Source: an uncultured Pelagibacteraceae bacterium (GTDB lineage Bacteria > Pseudomonadota > Alphaproteobacteria > Pelagibacterales > Pelagibacteraceae). Taken from it: DNA of 60,471 nt. Positions 42,589 through 51,497 of this stretch are shown here, one piece after another (within the stretch, counting starts at the first letter, position 1; each line of letters begins with the position of its first letter). The stretch covers positions 1-60,471 of the forward strand of contig CACDTF010000005.1 of assembly GCA_902555665.1 (NCBI GenBank), read 5' to 3'. Made by a program: the position numbers and the translations under genes. The notes under the pieces are model-generated. The model did no database searches. It had not been told where the DNA came from and saw only the letters and a list, made by a program, of their open reading frames with translations.

Positions 42589-44199
42589 TTATTCTGTAGT
42601 TTTGTATTTACTATTATTAATTATAAATACAAATACAATTGGAAGAATTAAAGTTAAAAGTGTTACAACTATCAATAAAATTCCAAGTTCAGAATAATCT
42701 GCTGTGGTTTGTATTTCACCAGAAACCTTATCTTTAACCTCTCTTGTTACAGTAAATATTTCATTTAAATATTTTGTTCCTAACGCACTCGCTGATAATG
42801 CTAGATTTGTAAAAGATGCAAAAACTGCAAAAAAAGTTGCTTTTAAATGAGCTGGAGCATTTTTTGCTATCCAGGCGAGTAAAGGTATCATTGATACTTG
42901 CCCAAGAGGAGACTCTAATGCAGTATTAATTAATGCAATAAACTTTGCATCAACTACCCCGCCTGTTAACGAAGCTGTCCAATTATGAAAACCATAATAC
43001 ATACCAACACTTGGTAAAAACAAAATCGCACCCGCAATACTTAGAACTACAATTATTTTAGCAATTGAATTGTTTGCCATAAATGGTCTTAATAAAACAA
43101 TACCAGCCAATGTTAAAATCGACGCGAGTAGTGATAAAATAGAGAAAAATTGCTCATTAAATCCAAGTTCGTCAATTTCAAACCAAGTTAAACCAGGGCC
43201 AGGACCCGGCATGGCTCTAAATACAAAAATAATTACTGCTGTACCTACAATTGTTAATCGTAGTTCCTGAGGTAATTCCTTAATAAGTTTAAACATTAAA
43301 AACAAAATGATTATAACTGAACCTATAAAAACAATTTCTTGTGCAAACGGAACTTTAAAAGAACCAATAGACAATGTGAAAATAACAAAAACTAAACTCC
43401 CTCCTAATATCCACCAGTTTATTTTTGTTTTTTCGTTACCTCTTTCATCTTTAAATTCAAGACCTTTAGATTTTAAAGTTTGTATTTTTTTATGTCTTAA
43501 ATAATTAGCTAAAATTACACCAAGTATAGAAACTAAAGGTATTATAAGAGCATAAATGTAGATAGTTCCGTATAAATCTATCTTGTCGGCCTGCTCTAGG
43601 CTTTCCACATCCCTAAACAAAATTACATTAACTAATGCAACAAGTACTGTGCCACCAATAATAGCAAACCTTCCAAGTGTCTGCATTGTTGTATGCATTA
43701 TTTTTATTTGATCTTTAGAATAATCATTTCCTGTTTCATCAACCAAAGGAACTGCCTCAACTGTCATAGCATCGGCTACAACATCCTGAACCACATAACC
43801 AACTGGAGCTAAAATCACACTTATCACAAACCATGTTTCTACCGAAAATACCTGGGACATATCTTCAGTATGAATAATCAATCCATACATAATTAGTAAA
43901 CTAAGAGCTATCAATGAAGCTCCAAAGTAGACCATGTAATTTTTTCTCTCCCAGATAAGATCTACTAAATGTCCTAACGGCATTTTTAATGCCCAGGGAA
44001 TTCCAGCCCAAAAACCTAGGCCTGCTAAAAATGCTGCTGATAAGTTTAAATAATCTTTAACAAAAAATGTACCAACAATACCTGTTAAACCAGAAATACC
44101 TGCAGCCATATAAACCATTAATGGAGGTAGATAAGTCCATTTAAATTGACGACCCAAATCTAAAAATGTGCTGTCTAAAAATTTAATTATTTTACTCAT
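42589..44199 (-). CDS. MFS transporter (possible folate-biopterin/BT1-like)
   Basis: A 536-residue membrane protein with about 12-14 helices. The N-terminal region (GIPWALKMPLGHLVDLIW, then APVGYVVQDVVADAMTVEAVP) resembles the BT1/folate-biopterin group of the major facilitator superfamily more than sugar porters. A folate-type substrate would fit the strong tetrahydrofolate demand of the neighbouring demethylation genes, but this is speculative. The start overlaps the stop of the CoA-binding gene by one base. Confidence 0.75.
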   Translation of the reverse strand: MSKIIKFLDSTFLDLGRQFKWTYLPPLMVYMAAGISGLTGIVGTFFVKDYLNLSAAFLAGLGFWAGIPWALKMPLGHLVDLIWERKNYMVYFGASLIALSLLIMYGLIIHTEDMSQVFSVETWFVISVILAPVGYVVQDVVADAMTVEAVPLVDETGNDYSKDQIKIMHTTMQTLGRFAIIGGTVLVALVNVILFRDVESLEQADKIDLYGTIYIYALIIPLVSILGVILANYLRHKKIQTLKSKGLEFKDERGNEKTKINWWILGGSLVFVIFTLSIGSFKVPFAQEIVFIGSVIIILFLMFKLIKELPQELRLTIVGTAVIIFVFRAMPGPGPGLTWFEIDELGFNEQFFSILSLLASILTLAGIVLLRPFMANNSIAKIIVVLSIAGAILFLPSVGMYYGFHNWTASLTGGVVDAKFIALINTALESPLGQVSMIPLLAWIAKNAPAHLKATFFAVFASFTNLALSASALGTKYLNEIFTVTREVKDKVSGEIQTTADYSELGILLIVVTLLTLILPIVFVFIINNSKYKTTE

Positions 44200-44633
44200 T
44201 AGTCACTTAAAACTGGAAAAGCTTGTCTAACTTTTAAAAAATATTTTTGATATTCCATTTTAGTACATTTATTTTCAATATACTTAATATCATTTTTTTC
44301 CATCAATTCTTTTGCTTTTTCGTCTCGTATACCGAGCTGTAACCATAAAACTTTAGCACCAATTTTAACTACATCTTCTGCAATAGCATAAACTTCTTTT
44401 GATGGTCTAAAAACATCTACAATATCAACCTGATCATTAATATCAGATATTTTAGCAAAAACTTCTTCTCCTAAAATTTTTTGACCCTCAGCTCTAGGAT
44501 TGACTGGATAAACTTTAAATCCATATTTTTGCATATATTTCATAACTATAGTTGATGCTTTTGTTGGATCGTTACTAACTCCTACCATTGCAATTGATTT
44601 ATATTTAGAAAGAACTTCTTTGATATCACTCAT
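44199..44633 (-). CDS. CoA-binding domain protein (YccU type)
   Basis: A 144-residue single Rossmann-domain protein of the CoA_binding_2 family. It shows the MVGVSNDPTKASTIVMKYMQKYG nucleotide loop, VYPVNPRAEGQKILGE, and VDIVDVFRPSKEV. Family members bind CoA or acyl-CoA; no catalytic role is established. It overlaps a small membrane-protein gene upstream by four bases (ATGA type). Confidence 0.87.
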   Translation of the reverse strand: MSDIKEVLSKYKSIAMVGVSNDPTKASTIVMKYMQKYGFKVYPVNPRAEGQKILGEEVFAKISDINDQVDIVDVFRPSKEVYAIAEDVVKIGAKVLWLQLGIRDEKAKELMEKNDIKYIENKCTKMEYQKYFLKVRQAFPVLSD

Positions 44634-44815
44634 TTTTTATTTTTAATTTGTTCTTCACAAAATATTTTAGCTTCAGGAACTGTCATTGGTTTTTCTAGTT
44701 TTTGGCTACCAGCAATACATGCATCTATTGCTCTTTTTTGATTATGATCTTTAAAATTATAAATTACTAATGCACCAATAATAATAAAAACTACTATTAA
44801 AACATTTTTTATCAT
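44630..44815 (-). CDS. small single-helix membrane protein
   Basis: A 61-residue protein with one N-terminal transmembrane helix (residues 4-21, VLIVVFIIIGALVIY) and a short charged cytoplasmic or periplasmic tail with two Cys. No family was recognised. Start and stop overlap both flanking genes (one base with the enoyl-CoA hydratase-like gene, four with the CoA-binding gene), which is good evidence that it is translated. Confidence 0.7.
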   Translation of the reverse strand: MIKNVLIVVFIIIGALVIYNFKDHNQKRAIDACIAGSQKLEKPMTVPEAKIFCEEQIKNKK

Positions 44816-45594
44816 TATTTATTTTTCCATTTTGGTTTTCGTTTTTCGAGGAATGCAGAAATTCCCTCTTTTGCATCCATTGCCATCATGTTAAGAGTCA
44901 TCATCTTGCTTGTATAAGAGTAAGCTTTTCTTAATGGCATTTCTAATTGTTTGTAAAAAGCTTGCTTTCCAATTTTTATTGTTAAATTAGATTTAGAAGC
45001 AATTTTATTTGCTACTTTTAAGACTTCGTTGTTTAATTTGGCTTTTGAAAAATTATCATTTATCAACCCTATTTCTTTTGCATAATTTGCATTGATAGGT
45101 TCTCCGGTTAGCAACATCTTCATCATAGGTTTTCGATTTATCTTTCTACTGACAGCAACCATAGGTGTACTACAAAACAAACCAATATTTACACCAGGAG
45201 TAGCAAACAATGCGTCCTTAGTGCTATAAGCTAAATCACAACTTGCAACCAATTGACAGCCAGCTGCAAATGCAGCTCCATGAACTTTAGCAATTACAGG
45301 TTTTCTACCTTCAACAATTTTAAGCATTACTTTTGAACAAAGATTAAATAATTTTAAATATTTATCTCTCTTTTTTAGACCTCTAACTTCTTTCAAATTA
45401 TGACCTGCACTAAACCCTTTACCAGCACCCTCTAATATTATTACTTTAACTTTTTTATCGGCATCTAATTTTTTTAATGCCTTTAATAAATCTGAAAGAT
45501 TTTTGAATGATAAAGAGTTATAAGTTTTTGGTTCATCAATAATAATTGATGAAACCTCGTTGTTATTTTTTTTAATTTTAATGTTACTAGTCAT
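44815..45594 (-). CDS. enoyl-CoA hydratase/isomerase family protein (ECHDC3-like)
   Basis: A 259-residue crotonase-fold protein. The oxyanion-hole segments AGHNLKEV and HGAAFAAGCQL are present. The usual catalytic Glu near residue 144 is replaced by Gly in FATPGVNIGLFCSTP, a pattern seen in ECHDC3-like proteins rather than true enoyl-CoA hydratases. The activity is therefore uncertain. It begins one base after the stop of the 2OG oxygenase upstream. Confidence 0.87.
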   Translation of the reverse strand: MTSNIKIKKNNNEVSSIIIDEPKTYNSLSFKNLSDLLKALKKLDADKKVKVIILEGAGKGFSAGHNLKEVRGLKKRDKYLKLFNLCSKVMLKIVEGRKPVIAKVHGAAFAAGCQLVASCDLAYSTKDALFATPGVNIGLFCSTPMVAVSRKINRKPMMKMLLTGEPINANYAKEIGLINDNFSKAKLNNEVLKVANKIASKSNLTIKIGKQAFYKQLEMPLRKAYSYTSKMMTLNMMAMDAKEGISAFLEKRKPKWKNK

Positions 45595-46446
45595 TTAATC
45601 AGTTAATCCATCGGATCTAGCCTGATTTCTTTCTATATGAATTGGTAAAACTTTGCCATAAATAGCTTTGGAATGTTCTGGTGTATTAACTCTCCATGGA
45701 TCCAAAACATAAGCAGGAATACACATATATCTTGATTTTTGGCCTTCAACTTTTGTTACTCTATGCAAAGTAAATCTACCTTTAAATATTTGCAAATCTC
45801 CTGGCTCTAATTTCAATTGTCTCACTCTAGTTCTATCTCCTGTTATAACTTTTTGAACTTCTTCGAAATTTTCATTTCCTGGTTCTCTAATATTTGGACA
45901 GTACTCAAATATTCCTCCCTTCTCAGGTTTTTGTATCATTAAACTAAGTGTAAATTCACAACTATCAAAATGCCATGGGAGTACCCCATCTGGTTTCATA
46001 ACATTATACGCATGACATGCTAAAGGATCCGCCCATCTGTAAATAGGTGAGACGCCTAAACAAGCAGATACAAATTTTAAAAGTTCTTCAGTTTCGTAAA
46101 GATATTTCATTTCAGAGTCTTTTGGAAAACAATCTGAATTTAAATATCCATTATATCTATTCATAAAAGTTCTTTTTGGATGATCTTTTGGTAACGAAGG
46201 ATCGTCCTTCGCATACAAGTATGCGTTTATACTTTCTTTAGACATGTAAACTTCATCTAATTGTTTTTCTAACTCAGAATTCATTACCTTAAGTGATTTA
46301 GGTAAAATAAAATTTGGAATTGTTGAACAACTATATTGATCAAGTTCTTCTTTACATTTTTTAATTAGATTTTTAATTATTGGTGAATTTAAATCGTATA
46401 TTGGATATTTTTCTAAATCTACAATAGTCTTAAGTCTATCGTTCAT
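45595..46446 (-). CDS. HalD/ArpA-like Fe(II)/2-oxoglutarate oxygenase
   Basis: A 283-residue oxygenase with a phytanoyl-CoA-dioxygenase-type fold. The metal triad is visible as His159-Phe-Asp161 (LPWHFDSCEFTLSL) and distal His228 (FTLHRVTKVEG). The surrounding block (QKPEKGGIFEYCPNIR, then LKLEPGDLQIFKGR) is strongly like the HalD/ArpA amino-acid halogenase/hydroxylase group. The Asp161 in place of Gly or Ala predicts a hydroxylase, not a halogenase. The substrate is probably a free amino acid or small amine. It lies six bases after the nucleotidyltransferase gene. Confidence 0.8.
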   Translation of the reverse strand: MNDRLKTIVDLEKYPIYDLNSPIIKNLIKKCKEELDQYSCSTIPNFILPKSLKVMNSELEKQLDEVYMSKESINAYLYAKDDPSLPKDHPKRTFMNRYNGYLNSDCFPKDSEMKYLYETEELLKFVSACLGVSPIYRWADPLACHAYNVMKPDGVLPWHFDSCEFTLSLMIQKPEKGGIFEYCPNIREPGNENFEEVQKVITGDRTRVRQLKLEPGDLQIFKGRFTLHRVTKVEGQKSRYMCIPAYVLDPWRVNTPEHSKAIYGKVLPIHIERNQARSDGLTD

Positions 46447-46452
46447 TTAAGT

Positions 46453-46827
46453 TTATTTTAACTTTCCTTCTTCTCTCATTTTTGCTCTTATCTTAGTAGC
46501 TGATATTTTTTGAGTTTCTTCATCCAAAACTATTTCCTCAATCTTATATCCAACTCCTCTACCATAACAAATATTTGTAATATTAGGTACTAACATTATT
46601 TTAAATTGTCCTTCAAATTCAGGATTTAATCTGTCTTCAATATTTTTTTTAACGGTTTCAAAATCAAAAGGATTATCGTCTACACCTTGTACATCTCTAA
46701 TTTGAATACAAACTTGTCCAGTTTTTTTAATAATTTCTTTAAACAAAGTGTAATGTCCATCGTGAAAAGGTTGCCATCTTCCTAGCATTTGTGCTGTTGG
46801 TTTTTTGTTATCCCATTTGTGTGTCAT
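46453..46827 (-). CDS. cytidylyltransferase-like nucleotidyltransferase
   Basis: A 124-residue protein of the HxGH nucleotidyltransferase superfamily. It has GRWQPFHDGHYTLFKEI (the HxGH motif as H-D-G-H) and the C-terminal ISATKIRAKM (the ISxTxxR motif). An in-frame ATG 33 bases upstream exists, but the start at 46827 overlaps the upstream kinase stop as ATGA and begins closer to the conserved strand, so I prefer it. It transfers a nucleotidyl group to a phosphorylated small molecule; with the kinase upstream it may activate a headgroup or cofactor. Confidence 0.82.
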   Translation of the reverse strand: MTHKWDNKKPTAQMLGRWQPFHDGHYTLFKEIIKKTGQVCIQIRDVQGVDDNPFDFETVKKNIEDRLNPEFEGQFKIMLVPNITNICYGRGVGYKIEEIVLDEETQKISATKIRAKMREEGKLK

Positions 46828-47234
46828 TTTTTTATCTCCTCTATTATTTTTGGTGCCCAATTTTTTGCATCCTGAGTTGTTACATGAAAATCAAAATTCT
46901 TAGGATTAACAAACATCTGATTAGTGTCTTCAAATCTTCCTTCTTTAATTGTATCGACCCACACTCTAAAATCTGCTGGAAACAAACTTCTTGCTTCGGG
47001 AGTTGGTGCAATAAAATCTGCAATTACATAATGACCATCTGCTTTTAATTTTAAAGCTGCCTCAGCCATTCTTTTTGCCTGTCTTACTCTTCCCTCTTCG
47101 GAAAAATCCCAATCGTTTGCAGCTTTTCTTACCTCGTCTGCATTTAATCTTTTTGCATTTAATAGTGGTGCCATTTCATTTGCTAGAGTTGTTTTACCTG
47201 CTCCAGGTAAACCCATTACTAAAATAATTTTCAT
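46824..47234 (-). CDS. adenylylsulfate-kinase-like P-loop kinase
   Basis: A 136-residue small kinase with Walker A GLPGAGKTTLA at the N-terminus. APS-kinase-like segments follow: LNADEVRKAANDWDFSEEGRVRQAKRMAEAA, then HYVIADFIAPTPEAR and FRVWVDTI. The protein is shorter than classical CysC and lacks its C-terminal substrate lid pattern, so its substrate may not be adenylylsulfate. It is coupled to the nucleotidyltransferase gene (ATGA overlap) and lies next to the M24 hydrolase gene. Confidence 0.8.
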   Translation of the reverse strand: MKIILVMGLPGAGKTTLANEMAPLLNAKRLNADEVRKAANDWDFSEEGRVRQAKRMAEAALKLKADGHYVIADFIAPTPEARSLFPADFRVWVDTIKEGRFEDTNQMFVNPKNFDFHVTTQDAKNWAPKIIEEIKK

Positions 47235-48469
47235 TAAATATCTTCTAACGGATGATGGGACATTAATTCAAGTCCATTTTCACCTACAAGATACTGTTGT
47301 TCAAGTTTTACACCTTCTTTACCACCAACTTTACCAATATAACTCTCAAGTGTAATTGTCATGTTCTTCTCAAAAGTTCCACCTTCTTCTCCACCATCAG
47401 TTGGATATCTTATTTGGGGCCACTCATCACACAACCCAATTCCATGAACCATACATGAATACCTATTTCCATAATACTCATCAGGCAAAACCCAAGATTT
47501 TTTTATAAATTCTTTAAAACTCATTCCTGGTTTTATTAATCTAAAATTATGATCAATTTGATTTCTAGCCATTGAATATAGTTTTTTTTGCTCATCATTA
47601 AATTTATGTCCAACTACAAAGGCTCTTGATATGTCAGCACAGTATCCATAGGGACCAACCATATCTGTATCAAAAGCAACAATTTCTCCTTGTTGCATAA
47701 CTTTATTACTGCTCTCTTGCATCCATGGATTTGTTCTTTCACCAGACGATAAAATCCTACACTCAATCCACTCACCTCCATTTTCAATATTCGTTTTATG
47801 TAAAATTGACCACAATTCATCTTCAGTCATTCCAGGCTTAAGATCTGATCTCATTTTTGATACACCTTTTTCTGCAACTTCTATTGCTGCTTTCATACAA
47901 GTCAATTCATCAGGTGATTTTATTACTCTTGCTTGTTCTAAAATCAATTTTGCATCTACAACTTCAATTCCTTCTTTATTTAAAGCTGTAACCGCAGGAC
48001 CATTTAAAACATCGATTGCAATTTTTTTAGTTTTAAAATAATTTTTTGATAAATCTTTAACTTCATTTATCCATTTTGATAATTGTAAATTTGCTTGATC
48101 TCCATTGCTAAAATAATCCCATGTGATTGCAGGTCTGATTTCGTCAATTAGATTTAAATGCTTCGATAATATTTCACAATTAAAATACTCATAAAGAATA
48201 GTTGGTCCATTGACCGGTACAAAACAATATCTTGTTAAGTTATGCATATTATAGACACTCATATTCACAGTATCTAAAGCATAACGAACATTCACCGGGT
48301 CAAATAGAATACAAGCTTCTAAATTATTTTTTATTAATTCTTTTCTAACCCTATCTAAACGATATGATCTTAATTTATCAAAATTAATCTCTTCTTCTCT
48401 TAATCTTTTTTTAGTAATAAAATTTTGTCTTGGTTTTATTTCAGGAGCTATTTTTCTACTAAACCTCAT
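47234..48469 (-). CDS. dddP: M24-family hydrolase, probable DMSP lyase (DddP type)
   Basis: A 411-residue M24 (pita-bread) protein. The visible metal ligands are Asp267, Asp269, Asp279, His342, Glu375 and Glu390. The spacing (D-x-D then D 10 later; Tyr337 five before His342; Asp348 six after it; Glu375 to Glu390 fifteen apart) reproduces what I recall for DddP (D295, D297, D307, Y366, H371, D377, E406, E421). That includes the catalytic Asp in HGIGLCDEWP. DddP cleaves dimethylsulfoniopropionate to dimethyl sulfide and acrylate. Creatinase or ectoine hydrolase are the alternatives. AcuI at 32528 could process acrylate downstream. Confidence 0.65.
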   Translation of the reverse strand: MRFSRKIAPEIKPRQNFITKKRLREEEINFDKLRSYRLDRVRKELIKNNLEACILFDPVNVRYALDTVNMSVYNMHNLTRYCFVPVNGPTILYEYFNCEILSKHLNLIDEIRPAITWDYFSNGDQANLQLSKWINEVKDLSKNYFKTKKIAIDVLNGPAVTALNKEGIEVVDAKLILEQARVIKSPDELTCMKAAIEVAEKGVSKMRSDLKPGMTEDELWSILHKTNIENGGEWIECRILSSGERTNPWMQESSNKVMQQGEIVAFDTDMVGPYGYCADISRAFVVGHKFNDEQKKLYSMARNQIDHNFRLIKPGMSFKEFIKKSWVLPDEYYGNRYSCMVHGIGLCDEWPQIRYPTDGGEEGGTFEKNMTITLESYIGKVGGKEGVKLEQQYLVGENGLELMSHHPLEDI

Positions 48470-49092
48470 AATACCCTATACAAACCTAACCATGCGTTAA
48501 CATCTTTGCTTGCAATATAGTCAGATTTAAAAAATTCTACCTCTTCCCATTTCTTACTATCTTTAAGTATATCAATTTTTTTATCAAAACCATACTCTTC
48601 ATGAATTCCTTCATTTATAGTGAAACAAATTAAACCACCTGGTTTTGTTATTCTTATAAATTCATCTAATGCATTGGGTTTTACATGCCCAAAAGTAAAT
48701 GTTCCAACACACATAACTCCCCCATAAAAATTATCCTCAGCTTCTATTGGTTGGTTTAGGTCGACCTTTATTAATTTTTGATAAAGATCTTTTGGAACAG
48801 TATCCAATAGAGTTTGAGATAAATCAGCTCCATGAAAATTATTAAAACTATATTTTTTAAGCTCCAACCCAACTAAACCCGTTCCACATCCGGCATCAAA
48901 AATTAAAGTATCTTTATTTTTTTCATATTTGTTAAATGTTTCTGTGGTTTCTTTAGGCCCTGTATAGTTCCAATCAACCATGTCTTTATTGTATTTATCT
49001 TTGTCTCCCCACTCATCGTAGTATTTCATAACTTCATCAGTGGTTTTAAGTTTATAAATTGGAATTTTGTTTCCTACGTCTTTTTGAGCCAT
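48466..49092 (-). CDS. SAM-dependent methyltransferase
   Basis: A 208-residue class I methyltransferase with the SAM loop LIFDAGCGTGLVGLEL (near residue 65), the acidic end of strand 2 (FHGADLSQTLL) and GGVMCVGTFTFGHV as the motif-IV strand. The Williams-Beuren-type small-molecule methyltransferases look similar. It overlaps the M24 gene by four bases and the second DMGDH-like gene by one. Its substrate is unknown; a role in methylated amine or sulfur chemistry is suggested only by context. Confidence 0.82.
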   Translation of the reverse strand: MAQKDVGNKIPIYKLKTTDEVMKYYDEWGDKDKYNKDMVDWNYTGPKETTETFNKYEKNKDTLIFDAGCGTGLVGLELKKYSFNNFHGADLSQTLLDTVPKDLYQKLIKVDLNQPIEAEDNFYGGVMCVGTFTFGHVKPNALDEFIRITKPGGLICFTINEGIHEEYGFDKKIDILKDSKKWEEVEFFKSDYIASKDVNAWLGLYRVL

Positions 49093-51497
49093 TAGCTTCT
49101 CATTTTTTGACCACTTGGATCATAAAGCGGTTCTTTAATTATTGAACAATTAAATAAATCTCCATTTATCTCTACTTGAATTTTATTTTCAGAATTAATT
49201 TTTTTTTGATCAACAAAAGTAAACGCTACACTTTTATTTACAAAATGAGCAAATCCACCTGAAGTTACATAACCAATACTTCGATCACCATTCATCACGG
49301 CTTCATTATTTGTTACATCAATATCATTTGTTTCAACAATTAATGGTATAAGTTTATTTGAAGAATTTTCCTTTTGCGCACTTTCTTTACCAATAAAATC
49401 TTTATCCCAATGAATAAAAGCATCTAAGCCTGTCTCTTTTGCGGTAAAATCTGGTCTATAATCTAAAGTCCAAGCTCCCCAATTTTTCTCCATCCTCATT
49501 GACATTAATGCTCTTCCACCAAAAGGTTTAATATTAAATTCTTTGCCAGCTTCCATTAATTCTTCATAGAGTTTTAATTGATAGTGAGGTGCTACATAAA
49601 TTTCATAACCAAGTTCACCTGTAAATGAAATTCTATTAATTATTGCTGGAACTCCCCCAACAAACATTCTTCTAGAATCTCTAAATTTAAATTTTTCATT
49701 TGAAACGTCATCTCTTACAATTTTTTCTAAAACTTTTCTTGAATTTGGTCCTGCAATAGACAATCCATGATACTCATCAGATCTATTAGAATAACTTAAA
49801 TTAAATTTATCTAAATGACTCTCAAACCAACGTCTATGCATTTCTTGAGCAGCTCCAGAGCCAAATACCATGAATTCATTTTCTTCTAAACAAGCTACAG
49901 TTAAATCACCACACAACTTTCCTCTATATGACAACATTGGTGATAAAGATATTCTTCCTGGTTTTGGAAGTCTTCCAGCCATTATGTGATCTAAAAATTT
50001 TCTAGCATCAGGACCTTTAAATTCATGTTTTGAAAAGTTGGCAACTTCGATTAAACCAACGTTTTCTCTTACATTAATAACTTCTTTTGAAACATAGTCA
50101 TGCGATCTTGATCTTTTTATTGTTGGTTCCTCATGAGCATCTTCTTTATTATTTGCAAACCACAAAACATTTTCTAATCCAAAGCTATCTCCCATAACAG
50201 CACCTTGATTTACAAAACGATCATACAGTGCAGTAGTTTTTTGTTTTCTTCCCTTTGGTAAAGTTTCGTTTGGAAAAGTCATAATAAATCTTCGCTCATA
50301 ATTTTCTGAGGATTTTATTGTTCCATATTGAGGTGATGCATAATCTCCAAATCTTGCAACATCCATTGCCCAAACGTCAATTGATGGTTCTCCGTCAATA
50401 ATCCATTCTGCTATACATTTTCCAACACCACCGCCTTGGCAAAATCCAGCCATAACACCAACAGCAACCCAATAATTTTTCATTCCTGGTACTGGACCAA
50501 TAAGAGGGCTTCCATCTGGACCAAAAGTAAAAGGTCCATTAACTATATTTTTTATTCCTGCGCGCTCTAATGCTGGCATTCTCTCAAACCCAATTGCCAA
50601 TCTATCTTCAATGTTATCTAACTTTGGCTCAAGTAACTCATGTCCAAAATTCATTGGTGTGCCTTCAACTTTCCAAGGAGTTGATTTTGGCTCATAAGTT
50701 CCAAGCAACATTCCTTTTCCTTCTTGTCTAAAGTAAATATTTCCCTCAAAATCTGTTCCAATTGGTAATCTTTGGTCACCCATTGCTTCAATTTCTGGAA
50801 TAGGTTCAGTGATTAAATAATGATGCTCCATTGGTTGAACAGGAAGATTAAGTCCAGCTAGTTGGCCAACCTCTCTTGCCCAAAGTCCTCCTGCATTAAT
50901 AACTATTTCCGCATTAATGTTTCCTTTATCGGTAAATACTTCCCATGAGCCATTTTTTTTTTGTTTTGTATCTTTAACAACAGTGTGAGTGTAATATTTT
51001 CCACCATGAACTTTTGCTGCTTTTGCAAAAGCATAGGTAACTCCTGATGGATCAACTTCACCATCAATAGGATCCCATAATGCAAGCAAGTATCTAGATG
51101 GATCAATTAATGGATGTTTCTTTTTTACTTCATCTAAAGAAATAAATTCTTGGTCTAGCCCCATGTATCTTGCTTTTGATCTTTCTCTCTTTAAATAGTC
51201 TGCCCACACCTCATTAGACGCTAAATAAAATCCTCCACTAGGTTTAAACCCAGTTGAGTGACCAGACTCTTTTTCTATCTCTTTATATAAACCTATTGTG
51301 TAAGCCATCATTCGAGAGATATTTGGATCAGATGAAATTACATGAACATTACCTGCAGCATGCCACGAAGAACCTGATGTTAGTTCATTTCTCTCAAGTA
51401 AAATACAATCCTTTAATCCAAATTTAGATAGATGATAAAGTATAGAGCACCCTACTACGCCACCTCCTATGATTACTGCTTTGGCATGCTTTTCCAT
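49092..51497 (-). CDS. second dimethylglycine dehydrogenase-like FAD-GcvT fusion protein
   Basis: An 801-residue protein with the same two-domain plan as the one at 39072: an FAD domain (AVIIGGGVVGCSILYHLSKFG, then SSWHAAGNVHVI with the likely flavin-linked His) and a C-terminal GcvT-like domain (GPDARKFLDHIMAGRLP onwards). It is directly coupled to bhmT, whose product is dimethylglycine, so dimethylglycine dehydrogenase is the likeliest activity. Electron acceptor ETF is encoded about 10 kb away with the paralogue. Confidence 0.88.
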   Translation of the reverse strand: MEKHAKAVIIGGGVVGCSILYHLSKFGLKDCILLERNELTSGSSWHAAGNVHVISSDPNISRMMAYTIGLYKEIEKESGHSTGFKPSGGFYLASNEVWADYLKRERSKARYMGLDQEFISLDEVKKKHPLIDPSRYLLALWDPIDGEVDPSGVTYAFAKAAKVHGGKYYTHTVVKDTKQKKNGSWEVFTDKGNINAEIVINAGGLWAREVGQLAGLNLPVQPMEHHYLITEPIPEIEAMGDQRLPIGTDFEGNIYFRQEGKGMLLGTYEPKSTPWKVEGTPMNFGHELLEPKLDNIEDRLAIGFERMPALERAGIKNIVNGPFTFGPDGSPLIGPVPGMKNYWVAVGVMAGFCQGGGVGKCIAEWIIDGEPSIDVWAMDVARFGDYASPQYGTIKSSENYERRFIMTFPNETLPKGRKQKTTALYDRFVNQGAVMGDSFGLENVLWFANNKEDAHEEPTIKRSRSHDYVSKEVINVRENVGLIEVANFSKHEFKGPDARKFLDHIMAGRLPKPGRISLSPMLSYRGKLCGDLTVACLEENEFMVFGSGAAQEMHRRWFESHLDKFNLSYSNRSDEYHGLSIAGPNSRKVLEKIVRDDVSNEKFKFRDSRRMFVGGVPAIINRISFTGELGYEIYVAPHYQLKLYEELMEAGKEFNIKPFGGRALMSMRMEKNWGAWTLDYRPDFTAKETGLDAFIHWDKDFIGKESAQKENSSNKLIPLIVETNDIDVTNNEAVMNGDRSIGYVTSGGFAHFVNKSVAFTFVDQKKINSENKIQVEINGDLFNCSIIKEPLYDPSGQKMRS

